Shown one piece after another: positions 14,822 through 23,795 of a stretch of DNA of 64,000 nucleotides; the stretch's first letter is position 1; the number at the start of each line of letters is the position of its first letter. The stretch is from Oscillospiraceae bacterium. GTDB lineage: Bacteria; Bacillota; Clostridia; Oscillospirales; Ruminococcaceae. The notes below the pieces were generated by a model. The model saw nothing but the letters and a program-made list of their open reading frames with translations, ran no database searches and was not told the DNA's origin. The stretch spans positions 1-64,000 of the forward strand of contig JAAVYW010000042.1 of assembly GCA_022791315.1 (NCBI GenBank), given 5' to 3'. The position numbers and the translations under genes are program-made.

Positions 14822-16903
14822 ATGGCAAGACAGGTGAGTTTGGAACTTACTCGCAACATTGGGATTATGGCCCATATCGACGCGGGAAAAACCACCACCA
14901 CCGAGCGCATCCTGTATTATGCAGGCGTCAACCACAAGATTGGCGAGACCCACGACGGTAGCGCGACGATGGACTGGATGGTTCAGGAGCAGGAGAGGGG
15001 TATTACAATTACCTCCGCTGCCACTACTGCGTTTTGGAAGGGACATCGTCTCAATATCATTGATACCCCTGGCCACGTAGACTTTACGATTGAGGTTGAG
15101 CGTTCCCTGCGAGTGCTTGACGGTTCCGTGACGGTCCTGTGTGCCAAGGGCGGCGTAGAGCCTCAGTCGGAGACTGTGTGGCGCCAGGCGGACAAGTACC
15201 GGGTGCCCCGTATGGCCTATGTCAACAAAATGGACATTATGGGAGCCGACTTCTATAATGTGGTGAACATGATGCGGGACCGCCTCAAGTGCAATGCTGT
15301 CCCCATCCAGCTGCCCATCGGCAGCGAGGACACCTTTAAGGGCATCATCGACTTGGTGGAGATGAAGGCCTATGTGTACTACGACGACCTGGGCACTGAT
15401 ATCCGGGTGGAAGAGATTCCCGAGGATATGAAGGAGAAGGCTGTCCAGTACCATGCAGAGCTGGTCGAACATGTGGCCGAGCAGGACGACGCCCTGCTGG
15501 AAAAATATATGAACGACGAGGAGCTGACCATTGAGGAAATCAAGACTTGCATCCGTAAGTCGACGATTGACAACACCATGGTGCCCGTAACCTGCGGTAC
15601 TTCCTACCGCAACAAGGGCGTTCAGAAGCTCTTGGATGCGATTGTGGATTATATGCCCGCGCCTACCGATATTCCTCCTATCAAGGGTGTGAACCCTGAG
15701 ACTGAGGAAGAGGAGGATCGTCCCTCTTCGGACGATGAGCCCTTCTCTGCGCTGGCGTTCAAAATCGCAACCGACCCCTTTGTGGGCAAGCTGTGCTTCT
15801 TTAGAGTCTATTCCGGTGTGGTGGATGCAGGCAGTACGGTGCTCAACTCGGTGAAAAACAACAACGAGAGATTGGGCCGTATTTTGCAGATGCACGCCAA
15901 CCACCGGCAGGATCTGGAAAAGTGTTACTCCGGTGATATCGCCGCTGCGGTGGGCCTGAAAAACACCACCACCGGCGACACGCTGTGCGACCCCAAGCAT
16001 CCCATTATTCTGGAATCGATGGAGTTCCCCGAGCCCGTTATCCGTGTGGCTATCGAGCCCAAGACCAAGGCCGGACAGGAGAAGATGGGCGTTGCGCTGG
16101 TGAAGCTGGCGGAGGAGGACCCCACATTCCGCACCTACACCGACGAGGAGACTGGACAGACCATCATCGCCGGTATGGGCGAGCTGCACCTGGAAATTAT
16201 CGTTGACCGCCTGCTGCGTGAATTCAAAGTAGAGGCCAACATCGGTAAACCCCAGGTGGCCTACCGCGAGACAATTCTGGGCAATGCGGACGTGGACATG
16301 AAATATGCCCGTCAGTCCGGTGGCCGCGGCCAGTATGGCCATGTTAAAATCCGTGTGGCTCCCAATGAGAGCGGCAAGGGTTATGAGTTTATCAACTCTG
16401 TGGTCGGCGGCGCGATTCCCAAGGAGTATATCCCTGCTGTTGACCAAGGTATCCAGGGGGCCATGCAGTCCGGCGTTTTGGCGGGCTACCCTGTGGTGGA
16501 CGTCAAGGTTGACCTGTACGACGGTTCCTTCCACGAAGTGGACTCCTCGGAAATGGCCTTTAAGGTGGCCGGTTCGATGGCTATTAAAGAGGCCCTGCGC
16601 AAGGCAGGCTCTGTTATCCTGGAGCCCATTATGAAGGTGACTGTGGTAGTGCCCGAGGACTATATGGGCGATGTTATTGGCGACTTGAATGCCCGCCGGG
16701 GACAGATTCAGGGCATGGAAGCCCGTGCCGGTGCACAGGATATCCACGCGTTTGTGCCGCTGTCTGAGATGTTCGGCTATGCCACTGACCTGCGGTCTAA
16801 GACCCAGGGACGCGGCCAGTATTCTATGGAACCCAGTCACTATGTGCAGGTGCCCAAGTCCATTTCGGAAAAAATTATGGACGCGAGAGGCAAAAAAGCG
16901 TAA
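14822..16903 (+). CDS. fusA: Elongation factor G
   Basis: The 693-residue translocation GTPase. G1 [12 protein letters not shown] near residue 17, switch [14 protein letters not shown]4 NKMD, and the domain IV/V segments ([36 protein letters not shown]) are all present. It follows rpsG by about 90 bases with GGAGAG as binding site, and is followed by tuf, which has its own promoter. Confidence 0.98.
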   Translation: MARQVSLELTRNIGIMAHIDAGKTTTTERILYYAGVNHKIGETHDGSATMDWMVQEQERGITITSAATTAFWKGHRLNIIDTPGHVDFTIEVERSLRVLDGSVTVLCAKGGVEPQSETVWRQADKYRVPRMAYVNKMDIMGADFYNVVNMMRDRLKCNAVPIQLPIGSEDTFKGIIDLVEMKAYVYYDDLGTDIRVEEIPEDMKEKAVQYHAELVEHVAEQDDALLEKYMNDEELTIEEIKTCIRKSTIDNTMVPVTCGTSYRNKGVQKLLDAIVDYMPAPTDIPPIKGVNPETEEEEDRPSSDDEPFSALAFKIATDPFVGKLCFFRVYSGVVDAGSTVLNSVKNNNERLGRILQMHANHRQDLEKCYSGDIAAAVGLKNTTTGDTLCDPKHPIILESMEFPEPVIRVAIEPKTKAGQEKMGVALVKLAEEDPTFRTYTDEETGQTIIAGMGELHLEIIVDRLLREFKVEANIGKPQVAYRETILGNADVDMKYARQSGGRGQYGHVKIRVAPNESGKGYEFINSVVGGAIPKEYIPAVDQGIQGAMQSGVLAGYPVVDVKVDLYDGSFHEVDSSEMAFKVAGSMAIKEALRKAGSVILEPIMKVTVVVPEDYMGDVIGDLNARRGQIQGMEARAGAQDIHAFVPLSEMFGYATDLRSKTQGRGQYSMEPSHYVQVPKSISEKIMDARGKKA

Positions 16904-16921
16904 AAGTTTTGGATTTTGTGC

Positions 16922-16950
16922 TTGAATTTTTTGGGCTTTATTGCTACAAT
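16922..16950 (+). promoter_or_regulatory. Promoter for tuf
   Basis: TTGAAT (16922-16927), 17 bases, TACAAT (16945-16950), about 55 bases before the tuf start, giving EF-Tu extra expression beyond read-through from fusA. Confidence 0.75.
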
Positions 16951-17007
16951 AGCATCAGGCACGATAGGTCTCTATAACTGATTTCTCAAAAGGGAGGAAA
17001 TTTACAA

Positions 17008-18207
17008 ATGGCAAAGGCTAAATTTGAAAGAACCAAACCCCATGTAAACATCGGCACCATTGGCCACGTAGACCATGGCAAGACCACCCTGACCGCTGCT
17101 ATCACCAAAACCCTGGGCCTGCAGGGCAAGGCGGAGTACACCGCTTATGACATGATTGACAAGGCCCCTGAGGAGAGAGAGCGCGGTATCACCATCAACA
17201 CCGCTCACGTGGAGTACGAGACTGAGAACCGTCACTACGCCCACGTGGACTGCCCTGGCCATGCCGACTATGTTAAGAACATGATTACCGGTGCTGCCCA
17301 GATGGACGGCGCTATCCTGGTTGTCTCTGCCGCTGACGGCCCCATGCCTCAGACCCGTGAGCACATCCTGCTCTCCCGTCAGGTGGGCGTGCCCTATATT
17401 GTGGTGTTTATGAACAAGTCCGACCAGGTGGATGACCCTGAGCTGCTGGAACTGGTTGAGATGGAAATCCGTGACATCCTCAACGAGTATGAGTTCCCTG
17501 GCGATGATACTCCTATCATCTGTGGATCTGCCCTGAAGGCGCTGGAAGCTGCCGACGACCTGAGCAACGAGGCCTATCAGCCCATCCTGAAGCTGATGGA
17601 CGCTGTTGACGAGTATATCCCCACTCCCGAGCGTAAGTCTGACCTGCCCTTCCTGATGCCTGTGGAAGACGTCTTCACCATTACCGGGCGCGGCACTGTT
17701 GCCACCGGCCGTGTGGAGAGAGGCCAGCTGAAGACTTCCGACGAAGTGGAAATCATCGGCCTGACTGATGAGAGAAAGAAGACTGTTGTTACCGGTATCG
17801 AGATGTTCCGCAAGATTCTGGACTATGCTGAGGCTGGCGATAACATCGGCGCCCTGCTGCGTGGTGTTCAGAGGAACGAGGTGGAGAGAGGCCAGGTTCT
17901 CTGCAAACCCGGTTCTATCAATCCCCATACCAAATTCCGTGGCCAGGTCTATATCCTGAAAAAGGAAGAGGGCGGCCGTCACACTCCTTTCTTCAACAAC
18001 TATCGTCCCCAGTTCTATTTCAGAACCACTGACGTGACCGGTGTTGTCGCTCTGCCTGAGGGCGTTGAGATGTGCATGCCTGGCGATAACGTGGAGATGG
18101 ATGTGGAACTGATTACCCCCATCGCCATTGAAGAGGGCCTGCGTTTCGCTATCCGTGAGGGTGGCCGCACCGTTGGTTCCGGCGTTGTTATCAAGATCAA
18201 CGAATAA
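17008..18207 (+). CDS. tuf: Elongation factor Tu
   Basis: The 399-residue EF-Tu delivers aminoacyl-tRNA to the ribosome. G1 [15 protein letters not shown], switch [28 protein letters not shown] and NKSD are intact, as are beta-barrel domains II and III. Codon use is strongly biased (Pro CCT/CCC, Arg CGT), as expected of a very highly expressed gene. AGGGAGG is the binding site. A strong terminator follows 17 bases after the stop codon. Confidence 0.98.
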   Translation: MAKAKFERTKPHVNIGTIGHVDHGKTTLTAAITKTLGLQGKAEYTAYDMIDKAPEERERGITINTAHVEYETENRHYAHVDCPGHADYVKNMITGAAQMDGAILVVSAADGPMPQTREHILLSRQVGVPYIVVFMNKSDQVDDPELLELVEMEIRDILNEYEFPGDDTPIICGSALKALEAADDLSNEAYQPILKLMDAVDEYIPTPERKSDLPFLMPVEDVFTITGRGTVATGRVERGQLKTSDEVEIIGLTDERKKTVVTGIEMFRKILDYAEAGDNIGALLRGVQRNEVERGQVLCKPGSINPHTKFRGQVYILKKEEGGRHTPFFNNYRPQFYFRTTDVTGVVALPEGVEMCMPGDNVEMDVELITPIAIEEGLRFAIREGGRTVGSGVVIKINE

Positions 18208-18224
18208 TTGGTTTTGTGTTCTGT

Positions 18225-18257
18225 CCCCAGCCGCTCACGGGCGGCTGGGGATTTTCT
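18225..18257 (+). terminator. Rho-independent terminator after tuf
   Basis: CCCCAGCCGC and GCGGCTGGGG form a perfect 10-bp stem with a 6-base loop, then ATTTTCT. Confidence 0.9.
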
Positions 18258-18277
18258 ATGGAAAGGAGTGAAAATAG

Positions 18278-19114
18278 ATGCTGGAGAAACTGCATCAGGG
18301 GAATTATGGGGATTATATTGACTTTGCCTATGCGCTGGCGCTGGACAGGACCAAATCCTCCTATCCCACCTATACGGACGGGCTGAAGACCAAGGAGGAC
18401 TTTGTGCGGGTGGCTGCCGGGGCCTTTGACTCCGAGAGGGAGGAGGTGCTGATCTTCCGGGAAGGGGAGAGGGTGCTGGGGTGGATTCACTACTATGTCA
18501 TCCCAGAAGATCGGTACATCGGACTGCAAAGCTTTTTGACGGCGGAGAGAACCGCCCAGGCGATGGGCGAGCTGCTGGAACGGCTGGGGGAGAAATATCC
18601 GGGATACCGCATGTACTTTGGCTTTCCGGAAGAGAACACCGAAGCCCTGGAGGATTTGAAGGCCCGGGGTTTTCAGCTGGGAGAAGAGAGCCTGGTGGGC
18701 GTGGTGCGGTTTGAAGATTACACGCCGCTGCCCGAGACGGGGGAGATCACCAAAATTACACGGGAAAATTTTGAAAAATTTGCCAAAATCCATGCCAAGA
18801 TGGACGGGGAGATGTATTGGGACAATGCCCATCTGCTGGAGGATTTGGATCGCTGGCACATCTACCTGCTGGGGGACAGGGCGGCGATCTACTTTGTGTA
18901 TGTGGAGCAGTCCATGGAGATTTTCGGAATAGATTTCGCAGGGGAGTTTGACCCGCAGGATTTCCGGGCGCTGCTGGTGCGGGCGCTGAACCAGGGCAAG
19001 GCGGACGGCTGCAAGGATATGACCTTTTTCCATGAGGCGAAAGAACATCCGGTTGTGGAGGTGCTGGGGCTCCGGAATGTGGGGAGCTATGTGATGTATA
19101 GGAGGGAATTGTAG
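18278..19114 (+). CDS. GNAT-like acetyltransferase, tandem-domain (278 residues)
   Basis: The protein starts MLEKLHQGNYGDYIDFAYAL behind AAAGGAG. Its length fits two GNAT-like folds: an N-terminal one with a poorly kept acetyl-CoA loop (VLGWIHYYVIPEDRYIGLQSFLT) and a C-terminal one beginning ITKITRENFEKFAKIH and ending FHEAKEHPVVEVLGLRNVGSY. The ending (a conserved late helix and a strand with xGFxxxG-like spacing) resembles GNATs. No Q/RxxGxG/A motif is clear, so acetyl-CoA binding is unproven. It lies alone after tuf. Confidence 0.6.
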   Translation: MLEKLHQGNYGDYIDFAYALALDRTKSSYPTYTDGLKTKEDFVRVAAGAFDSEREEVLIFREGERVLGWIHYYVIPEDRYIGLQSFLTAERTAQAMGELLERLGEKYPGYRMYFGFPEENTEALEDLKARGFQLGEESLVGVVRFEDYTPLPETGEITKITRENFEKFAKIHAKMDGEMYWDNAHLLEDLDRWHIYLLGDRAAIYFVYVEQSMEIFGIDFAGEFDPQDFRALLVRALNQGKADGCKDMTFFHEAKEHPVVEVLGLRNVGSYVMYRREL

Positions 19115-19188
19115 GGAAGGGAAAATACTGACGGTTTCACGAAATCGGAATTTTGCTGATGGACTTGAAAAGGGGGGGAGCAACCGGG

Positions 19189-19371
19189 ATGGGGATTTTG
19201 GGGTTTGTTATTAAAGTTTGTATTGGTTTTATTTTTACGATATATGGTGGTTTTCTGCTGTTGCGAAACCGGAAAGGAAAAGGCAAATTGGTCCTTTCGC
19301 TTGTCTGTGTTCTGGTAGGCCTATTTTTATTGGGGTATGCAGTTTATCAACTTGTATCGGGCACGATTTAG
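19189..19371 (+). CDS. Small two-helix membrane protein
   Basis: A 60-residue protein reading MGILGFVIKVCIGFIFTIYG, a basic loop RNRKGKGK, then a second membrane segment (LVLSLVCVLVGLFLLGYAVY). GGGGGGAG lies about 10 bases upstream of the chosen ATG. I do not recognise the family. An in-frame earlier Met at 19153 would add 12 residues. Confidence 0.5.
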   Translation: MGILGFVIKVCIGFIFTIYGGFLLLRNRKGKGKLVLSLVCVLVGLFLLGYAVYQLVSGTI

Positions 19372-19427
19372 CGTTTTGGACAGGGGATTTTGCGGTATGA
19401 AAGGGTGGAGGGGCTTGCACACGGCAC

Positions 19428-19456
19428 TTGTATTTTTCTCTAAATTGGTGTATATT
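19428..19456 (+). promoter_or_regulatory. Predicted promoter for the serine hydrolase gene
   Basis: TTGTAT (19428-19433), 17 bases, TATATT (19451-19456), 24 bases before the ATG. Confidence 0.6.
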
Positions 19457-19479
19457 GGAGAGGAAAGGTAGGTGGAGAG

Positions 19480-20397
19480 ATGGATATTTTAGCTGATTTT
19501 GTGACGAGAATAGGGAGGGAAGGCCTCACACTGCATGGTGTGGCGGTGCAGCAACATGGCAGGCTGTTGGCGGATCACCGATGGATTGCCGATACGCCCC
19601 ATGTACTGCATTCCCTGAGCAAGAGCTTTACGGCCACGGCGGTGGGGATGGCGATTGCAGAGGGAAGGATGGGTTTACATGACCGGGTGGTAGACTATTT
19701 CCCTGCGCTGCTGCCAAAGACGGTCTCGCCGGAGCTGGAGGCGCTGACGGTACGGCACTTGCTCACCATGGCTCCGGGGCGGGACGAGCCCTGCATGATG
19801 AATGAGCAGCGCCCCCATATCCTGGAACCGGACTGGGTGAAATACTATCTCTCCCGGCCCTTTGACCGGATGCCGGGACAGCGCTTTTCCTATGATACCG
19901 GCTGCACCTATGTGGTGGGCGCGATTGTCCAACAGGTGACGGGGGAGAAGCTCATTGACTACCTGATGCCTCGGCTCTTTACCCCGCTGCACATCTACCG
20001 CCCCATGTGGGACGAGTGCCCTCTGGGACGCAACGTGGCGGGCGCAGGCCTTTTCCTGCGCACCAAAGAGCTGCTGCCCTTTGGACAGCTCTATCTGCAA
20101 AAGGGCGTCTACGAGGGGCAGAGGCTGGTATCGGAGGAATGGGTGCGGGAAGCCACTTCCCTGCAAATCGAGAACGTGGGCAGGGCGGAGGGCCCGGACG
20201 GACAGGCCGGGTACGGCTATCAGTTCTGGCTTTGCCACAACGGGGCCTACCGGGCGGACGGCGCCCATTCCCAGTTCTGCATCGTGCTGGAGGCGCTGGA
20301 CGCTGTGGTGGCAATCAATGCCCTGGAGGATAACAGCCAGGCGGTGCTGGACGCGGTTTGGGAGGAGATTGTGCCCAAGCTGGAGCAGGTTTTTTAA
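19480..20397 (+). CDS. Beta-lactamase-fold serine hydrolase (class C/esterase-like)
   Basis: A 305-residue cytoplasmic protein with the SxxK motif SLSK (Ser45, Lys48), a YxN-like YDT near residue 138 in QRFSYDTGCTYVVGAIV, and a late HSQF region in the place of the KTG/HxG box. The region VRHLLTMAPGRD is typical of the Beta-lactamase family (PF00144). No signal peptide is present, so a peptidase or esterase role is more likely than antibiotic resistance. It lies upstream of trxA with a 68-base gap. Confidence 0.85.
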   Translation: MDILADFVTRIGREGLTLHGVAVQQHGRLLADHRWIADTPHVLHSLSKSFTATAVGMAIAEGRMGLHDRVVDYFPALLPKTVSPELEALTVRHLLTMAPGRDEPCMMNEQRPHILEPDWVKYYLSRPFDRMPGQRFSYDTGCTYVVGAIVQQVTGEKLIDYLMPRLFTPLHIYRPMWDECPLGRNVAGAGLFLRTKELLPFGQLYLQKGVYEGQRLVSEEWVREATSLQIENVGRAEGPDGQAGYGYQFWLCHNGAYRADGAHSQFCIVLEALDAVVAINALEDNSQAVLDAVWEEIVPKLEQVF

Positions 20398-20465
20398 TTT
20401 GGCAGTTTGGCATGACAGCTCTTGCTTTGGGGAAAGCTATGGACAGTAGAAAGGTGGAATGACAC

Positions 20466-20768
20466 ATGAAAGTGATAGGAACAAATGAATTTGACCAGGT
20501 GATTGCCTCGGAGAAGCCGGTTTTGGTGGACTTCTTTGCCGACTGGTGCGGGCCCTGCAAGATGCTGGCCCCAATTTTGGAGCAGGCAGCGGCAGAATGC
20601 GAGGGAAAGGCGGACATCGTCAAGGTGAATGTGGACGAGAGCGGGGAGCTGGCGGCCCGGTATGGCGTGCAGTCCATCCCCACGCTGATTGTATTCCAGA
20701 ACGGGGAAATTAAGCAGCAGGCCGTGGGCTTTATGTCCAAAGAACAGGTGCTGGCGCTGCTGGACTAA
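20466..20768 (+). CDS. trxA: Thioredoxin
   Basis: The 100-residue protein carries the redox motif WCGPC (residues 27-31), the VDFFADWCGPCKM strand-helix and the cis-proline region YGVQSIPTLIVF. It reduces protein disulfides in the cytoplasm. A strong terminator lies 5 bases after the stop codon, followed by an unusual run of palindromes. Confidence 0.97.
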   Translation: MKVIGTNEFDQVIASEKPVLVDFFADWCGPCKMLAPILEQAAAECEGKADIVKVNVDESGELAARYGVQSIPTLIVFQNGEIKQQAVGFMSKEQVLALLD

Positions 20769-20773
20769 AAGAA

Positions 20774-20805
20774 AAATGGCCTGGGAATTCCTTCCCAGGC
20801 CATTT
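20774..20805 (+). terminator. Stem-loop terminator after trxA
   Basis: AAATGGCCTGGGAA and TTCCCAGGCCATTT form a perfect 14-bp stem with a 4-base loop. It is the first of the seven inverted repeats described in the next entry. Confidence 0.85.
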
Positions 20806-20807
20806 CA

Positions 20808-20981
20808 GCGCGTCGAACTTGTTCGACGCGCTTCTAGGGGGTACCCAGTACCCCCTAGATACCATGCCGGTTCTGTAGGAACCGGCATGGATACCACCGG
20901 TTTCGCGCACCGTGGCGCGAGTTAAGCGTGTCGAAGATTCGACACGCCGGATAAAAATCAGGCGCATGTTCTGATTTTTAT
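20808..20981. repeat. Array of six further inverted repeats (palindrome cluster) between convergent genes
   Basis: Consecutive inverted repeats with almost no spacing. They are GCGCGTCGAAC/GTTCGACGCGC (20808-20831, loop 2), CTAGGGGGTAC/GTACCCCCTAG (20834-20858, loop 3), CCATGCCGGTTC/GAACCGGCATGG (20862-20890, loop 5), TCGCGC/GCGCGA (20903-20920), GCGTGTCGAA/TTCGACACGC (20926-20947, loop 2), and ATAAAAATCAG/CTGATTTTTAT (20951-20981). All stems are perfect. The first and fifth share a GTCGAA core, and AAAATCAGG recurs at 21007-21015. No ORF overlaps them. They could be an interspersed intergenic element, a folded RNA or stacked terminators; no family is recognised. Confidence 0.8.
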
Positions 20982-21038
20982 GATTTTAAAATAGGGGACT
21001 TTTCCGAAAATCAGGTTTTTCGACAGTCTGAAATGGCT

Positions 21039-21872
21039 TCATTCTGTTACATGGCCGGAGCTGACGCCCTGCTGAGGGCCGTCCAGGGGGAGCCAATCCA
21101 GCACTTTGCGGATATAGGTATCCCAGAAATACCAATCGTGTTTGCCGGGGCCCTCTTCCCAGGTGAGGTCGTAGCCCAGGGACTTTAACTTATCGCGGAA
21201 GATGCGGTTGGGGGTGATGAGCCCGTCCTCTGTGCCGCAGGCCAGGTAGATTTTAGGCTTTTCCCCGCCGGAAGCTGCCAGGCGCTCTGCCAGGGCAGTG
21301 TAGTCCATATCGCTGCCGGGCACTTTGCCCAGCTCCCCAAAGACAGATTCGTAGTAGCCACGGTTTGTCATCAGGAAATCGGTGTATTCGGTGTGGGACG
21401 ACAGCTGGTCCAGAATTAGGGCGGCGGAAAGGCCACAGGCTGCGCCGAAAGTCTCGTGGAAACGCAGGCCGTTTACAATTGCCCCATAGCCGCCCATGGA
21501 GAGGCCGGCGATAAAGGTGTCCTCCCGCTTGCGGGAGAGGGGGAAGGAACGGCGGGTGAACTCCACCAGCTCTTGGCCGATGAAGGTGCCGTACAGCGCG
21601 TTGGACCGGGGGTTATCCACATAGAACTGGTTATCGCCGGAGGGCATCACCACAGCCAGGTTCCGCTCTTCGGCCCAGGACTGGATTCTCGTGCCGCTGA
21701 CCCAGTCGGTGTAGTTGCCGAACACCCCGTGGAGGAGGTAGAGGGTTTTCAGGGGCTTTTCCTCCGGTACAGGCTGGCCGGGGAAAGAGAGCTTGTCGGT
21801 GGGAAGCACCACGTTGATGGGGACGGTGCGCATCAGGGATTTGGAGATAAAGTTGCATTGGATAAGTGCCAT
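21039..21872 (-). CDS. Esterase family protein (EstA/tributyrin esterase type alpha/beta hydrolase)
   Basis: The 277-residue protein matches the Esterase family (PF00756; S-formylglutathione hydrolase/feruloyl esterase type). TLYLLHGVFGNYTDW gives the oxyanion region, GLSMGGYGA holds nucleophile Ser125, CGTEDGLI near residue 215 the likely acid, and GKHDWYFWD the catalytic His near 252. No signal peptide, so it acts in the cytoplasm. It is 39 bases downstream of the UroD-like gene on the same strand, and AGAAAGGAACG precedes its ATG. Confidence 0.9.
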   Translation of the reverse strand: MALIQCNFISKSLMRTVPINVVLPTDKLSFPGQPVPEEKPLKTLYLLHGVFGNYTDWVSGTRIQSWAEERNLAVVMPSGDNQFYVDNPRSNALYGTFIGQELVEFTRRSFPLSRKREDTFIAGLSMGGYGAIVNGLRFHETFGAACGLSAALILDQLSSHTEYTDFLMTNRGYYESVFGELGKVPGSDMDYTALAERLAASGGEKPKIYLACGTEDGLITPNRIFRDKLKSLGYDLTWEEGPGKHDWYFWDTYIRKVLDWLPLDGPQQGVSSGHVTE

Positions 21873-21911
21873 AGTTCATCGTTCCTTTCTATGTATCATA
21901 CCGGATTAAGG

Positions 21912-22736
21912 CTACCGGGTATGGCGCTCGACATAGCCGGTGAGGGAGATGAAGCCCAAGTAGGGGATATCCCTGCCGTGGAGGTTGTCGCTGCCAAGGG
22001 CCATGGCTTTGCCTCCGGTGAGGGCCATAAGGGCATCGCAGCGGGCGTGGATAGCCAAGGGCTTGGCCGTGGAGAGAAAGCCGCAGCTCAACCCGCCCAA
22101 GAGGGCGATGCGGCTGTGGTATTCCCGCCAGCAGTCCTCAAAGGAGAGGGGGGAGGGCTGATAGCGGATGGCGTCAAAGCCCGCTTCCAGCGCCAAGCCC
22201 AACGCCTGAGGGAAATCGTAACCGGCGGAATAGATGGCATACTTGCCCTGGGCATGGAGCTTTTGGCATAGGATGCGATAGGTTTCTAATAGCGTTGCCT
22301 GCTCCGGATCGGAAGGCGTGTGTCCTGTTATATCGCGGACGAGGCAGGCACAGAGGGGGGAGAGGGGCAAAACCTGGTCATAATAGGAGAGGAATGCTTC
22401 ATGGGAGCCGGGGGGCAGGGTAAGCAGGCCGCCGGGGCCCATATCCAGGATTCCCATGCCGGGAGGCAGCATGGACGGGGCGCGGGCGAGGAGGGGGGGA
22501 TCCAGGCACAGGCCCCCTTCGATGCGGCCAAAGGAGAGGGCAGCCGTGTCAAGGCCGCAGATGCGGCTGCTGTCAATTACCACCTGGGCGGCGGCTAGGG
22601 AATCCTGCCAAGGGGTTGCGCCGCTGCGCCACACCAGGCGCTCATGGAGCGGGCGGCTTACCACCGGCTCAAAGAGTACGGGGCGGCCCGGCTCCTGTCG
22701 TTTCAGTACCCGTATCAGTTCGCGCATATTGGCCAA
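21912..22736 (-). CDS. Uroporphyrinogen decarboxylase-like (UroD/MtaA superfamily) protein
   Basis: The N-terminus MRELIRVLKRQEPGRPVLFEPVVSR and the C-terminal GSDNLHGRDIP are typical of the UroD/MtaA superfamily, whose members are often corrinoid-dependent methyltransferases rather than haem enzymes. The protein, about 275 residues, is shorter than true HemE (about 340), and the HemE N-terminal RxPVWxMRQAG motif is missing. No other haem genes are nearby. The TTG at 22736 has GGAGG 8 bases upstream; ATG 22727 and GTG 22745 are alternatives. The esterase gene follows. Confidence 0.65.
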   Translation of the reverse strand: MANMRELIRVLKRQEPGRPVLFEPVVSRPLHERLVWRSGATPWQDSLAAAQVVIDSSRICGLDTAALSFGRIEGGLCLDPPLLARAPSMLPPGMGILDMGPGGLLTLPPGSHEAFLSYYDQVLPLSPLCACLVRDITGHTPSDPEQATLLETYRILCQKLHAQGKYAIYSAGYDFPQALGLALEAGFDAIRYQPSPLSFEDCWREYHSRIALLGGLSCGFLSTAKPLAIHARCDALMALTGGKAMALGSDNLHGRDIPYLGFISLTGYVERHTR

Positions 22737-22769
22737 GGGGGCCACCTCCGTGTTTTGATTTTGCCTTCT

Positions 22770-22798
22770 ATTTTAGCAGTTTGTGGGAAAATTGTCAA
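22770..22798 (-). promoter_or_regulatory. Promoter for the UroD-like/esterase unit
   Basis: On the minus strand TTGACA (22793-22798), 17 bases, TAAAAT (22770-22775). Confidence 0.8.
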
Positions 22799-22831
22799 AG
22801 GCGGGAATTCTATGAGATTTTGAAAAGCAGA

Positions 22832-22860
22832 TTGAATGAAATAAAAGAGGATGTTATACT
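22832..22860 (+). promoter_or_regulatory. Promoter for the GNAT gene at 22906
   Basis: TTGAAT (22832-22837), 17 bases, TATACT (22855-22860). Confidence 0.75.
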
Positions 22861-22905
22861 TGGAGTGGTAAATTTTGACTCTGCGATAGAGAAGGAGGGA
22901 ATTGC

Positions 22906-23439
22906 ATGGAAAAGAGAGGCATCATAGCGCAGACAGAGCGGCTGATTTTGAGAAGATATACAGAGGCCGATTTGCAGGACCTATGGGAATACCTGTCTGA
23001 TGAAGAGGTTGTGGCGTATGAGCCGTACAAGCCCATGTCGCTGGAGGAAGTAAAAGACAACCTGGAATGGCGCATTGGGACAGACGAGATGGTTGCCGTC
23101 GAGCTGAGAGACTCCCATAAGATGATTGGGAATGTCTATTTGGGAAAACGGGAGTTTGTATCGCTGGAAATTGGATATGTGTTCAACCGGAGTTACTGGG
23201 GAAACGGGTATGCGGCAGAGAGCTGCAAGGCGTTAATCCAGCAGGCTTTCTCAAATGGAATCCATAGAATCTATGCCGAATGCGACCCCAAGAACGAGAG
23301 TTCCTGGAAGCTGTTGGAACGGCTGAGGTTTCGCAGGGAGGCCCACTTGATACAAAATGTATCCTTTTGGAACGACAGGGACGGAAACCCGGTTTGGAAA
23401 GATACCTATATATATGCCAGATTGGAGATTGACAAATAG
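22906..23439 (+). CDS. GNAT N-acetyltransferase, RimJ/RimL type
   Basis: A 177-residue acetyltransferase with the RimJ/L-type start AQTERLILRRYTEADLQDLW, and YVFNRSYWGNGYAAESCKALI holding the acetyl-CoA-binding loop (R/Q-x-x-G-x-G/A spacing as NRSYWGNGYA). The segment ECDPKNESSWKLLERLRF fits the late helix. It has its own promoter and an AGAAGGAGG site. The substrate is unknown: it may be an N-terminal amine, a small molecule or an antibiotic. Confidence 0.88.
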   Translation: MEKRGIIAQTERLILRRYTEADLQDLWEYLSDEEVVAYEPYKPMSLEEVKDNLEWRIGTDEMVAVELRDSHKMIGNVYLGKREFVSLEIGYVFNRSYWGNGYAAESCKALIQQAFSNGIHRIYAECDPKNESSWKLLERLRFRREAHLIQNVSFWNDRDGNPVWKDTYIYARLEIDK

Positions 23440-23786
23440 GGAATCTTGGCTGCTTAGGGAACTCGCCGGGAAGGATAGTAGATGGCTGGCAGAACGGCGA
23501 GAGGGAGATTTTACAAAAATTTCAAAGTCCTGATGAATTTGGTATGGTCTTCCAGGGATAAATATGGTATAATAACAACGTTAATATGCTTTCGACAATG
23601 TATTTGGGCGGTATAGCCTGCCTGTGTGAGGATACAGAGAAACAGGGAAGCACCCAGCTGCCCAAAATGGAGGGAGCGGCCGGGCCGGCAAAGCTGGCCT
23701 TTGCCCGCAGGGGCCGCAACGCCAGAAGAGAAGGCTGGGGACAACAGGAGAACTAGGGGGAAGCCCCCTGAAAATGGGAATAGGAG
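23440..23786. other. Intergenic region and leader before yfmF
   Basis: A TGGTATAAT extended -10 (23565-23573) probably starts transcription toward yfmF. The leader of about 200 bases holds hairpins GGCAAAG/CTTTGCC (about 23689-23707) and AGGGGG/CCCCCT (about 23754-23769). I see no known riboswitch and no small ORF with a good ribosome binding site. Confidence 0.45.
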
Positions 23787-23795
23787 ATGAATGAA

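Noticed and set aside
14663..16840. Long minus-strand reading frame (725 codons) opposite fusA
   Set aside because: Its composition (His/Val/Leu repeats) follows from antisense of EF-G; no independent evidence.
19480..20397. Antibiotic-resistance class C beta-lactamase
   Set aside because: There is no signal peptide and the second and third active-site motifs are not those of AmpC; a general serine hydrolase is more likely.
20774..20981. Palindrome cluster as a CRISPR array or integron attC set
   Set aside because: There is no repeated unit with spacers of equal length, no cas or integrase gene, and each palindrome has a different sequence.
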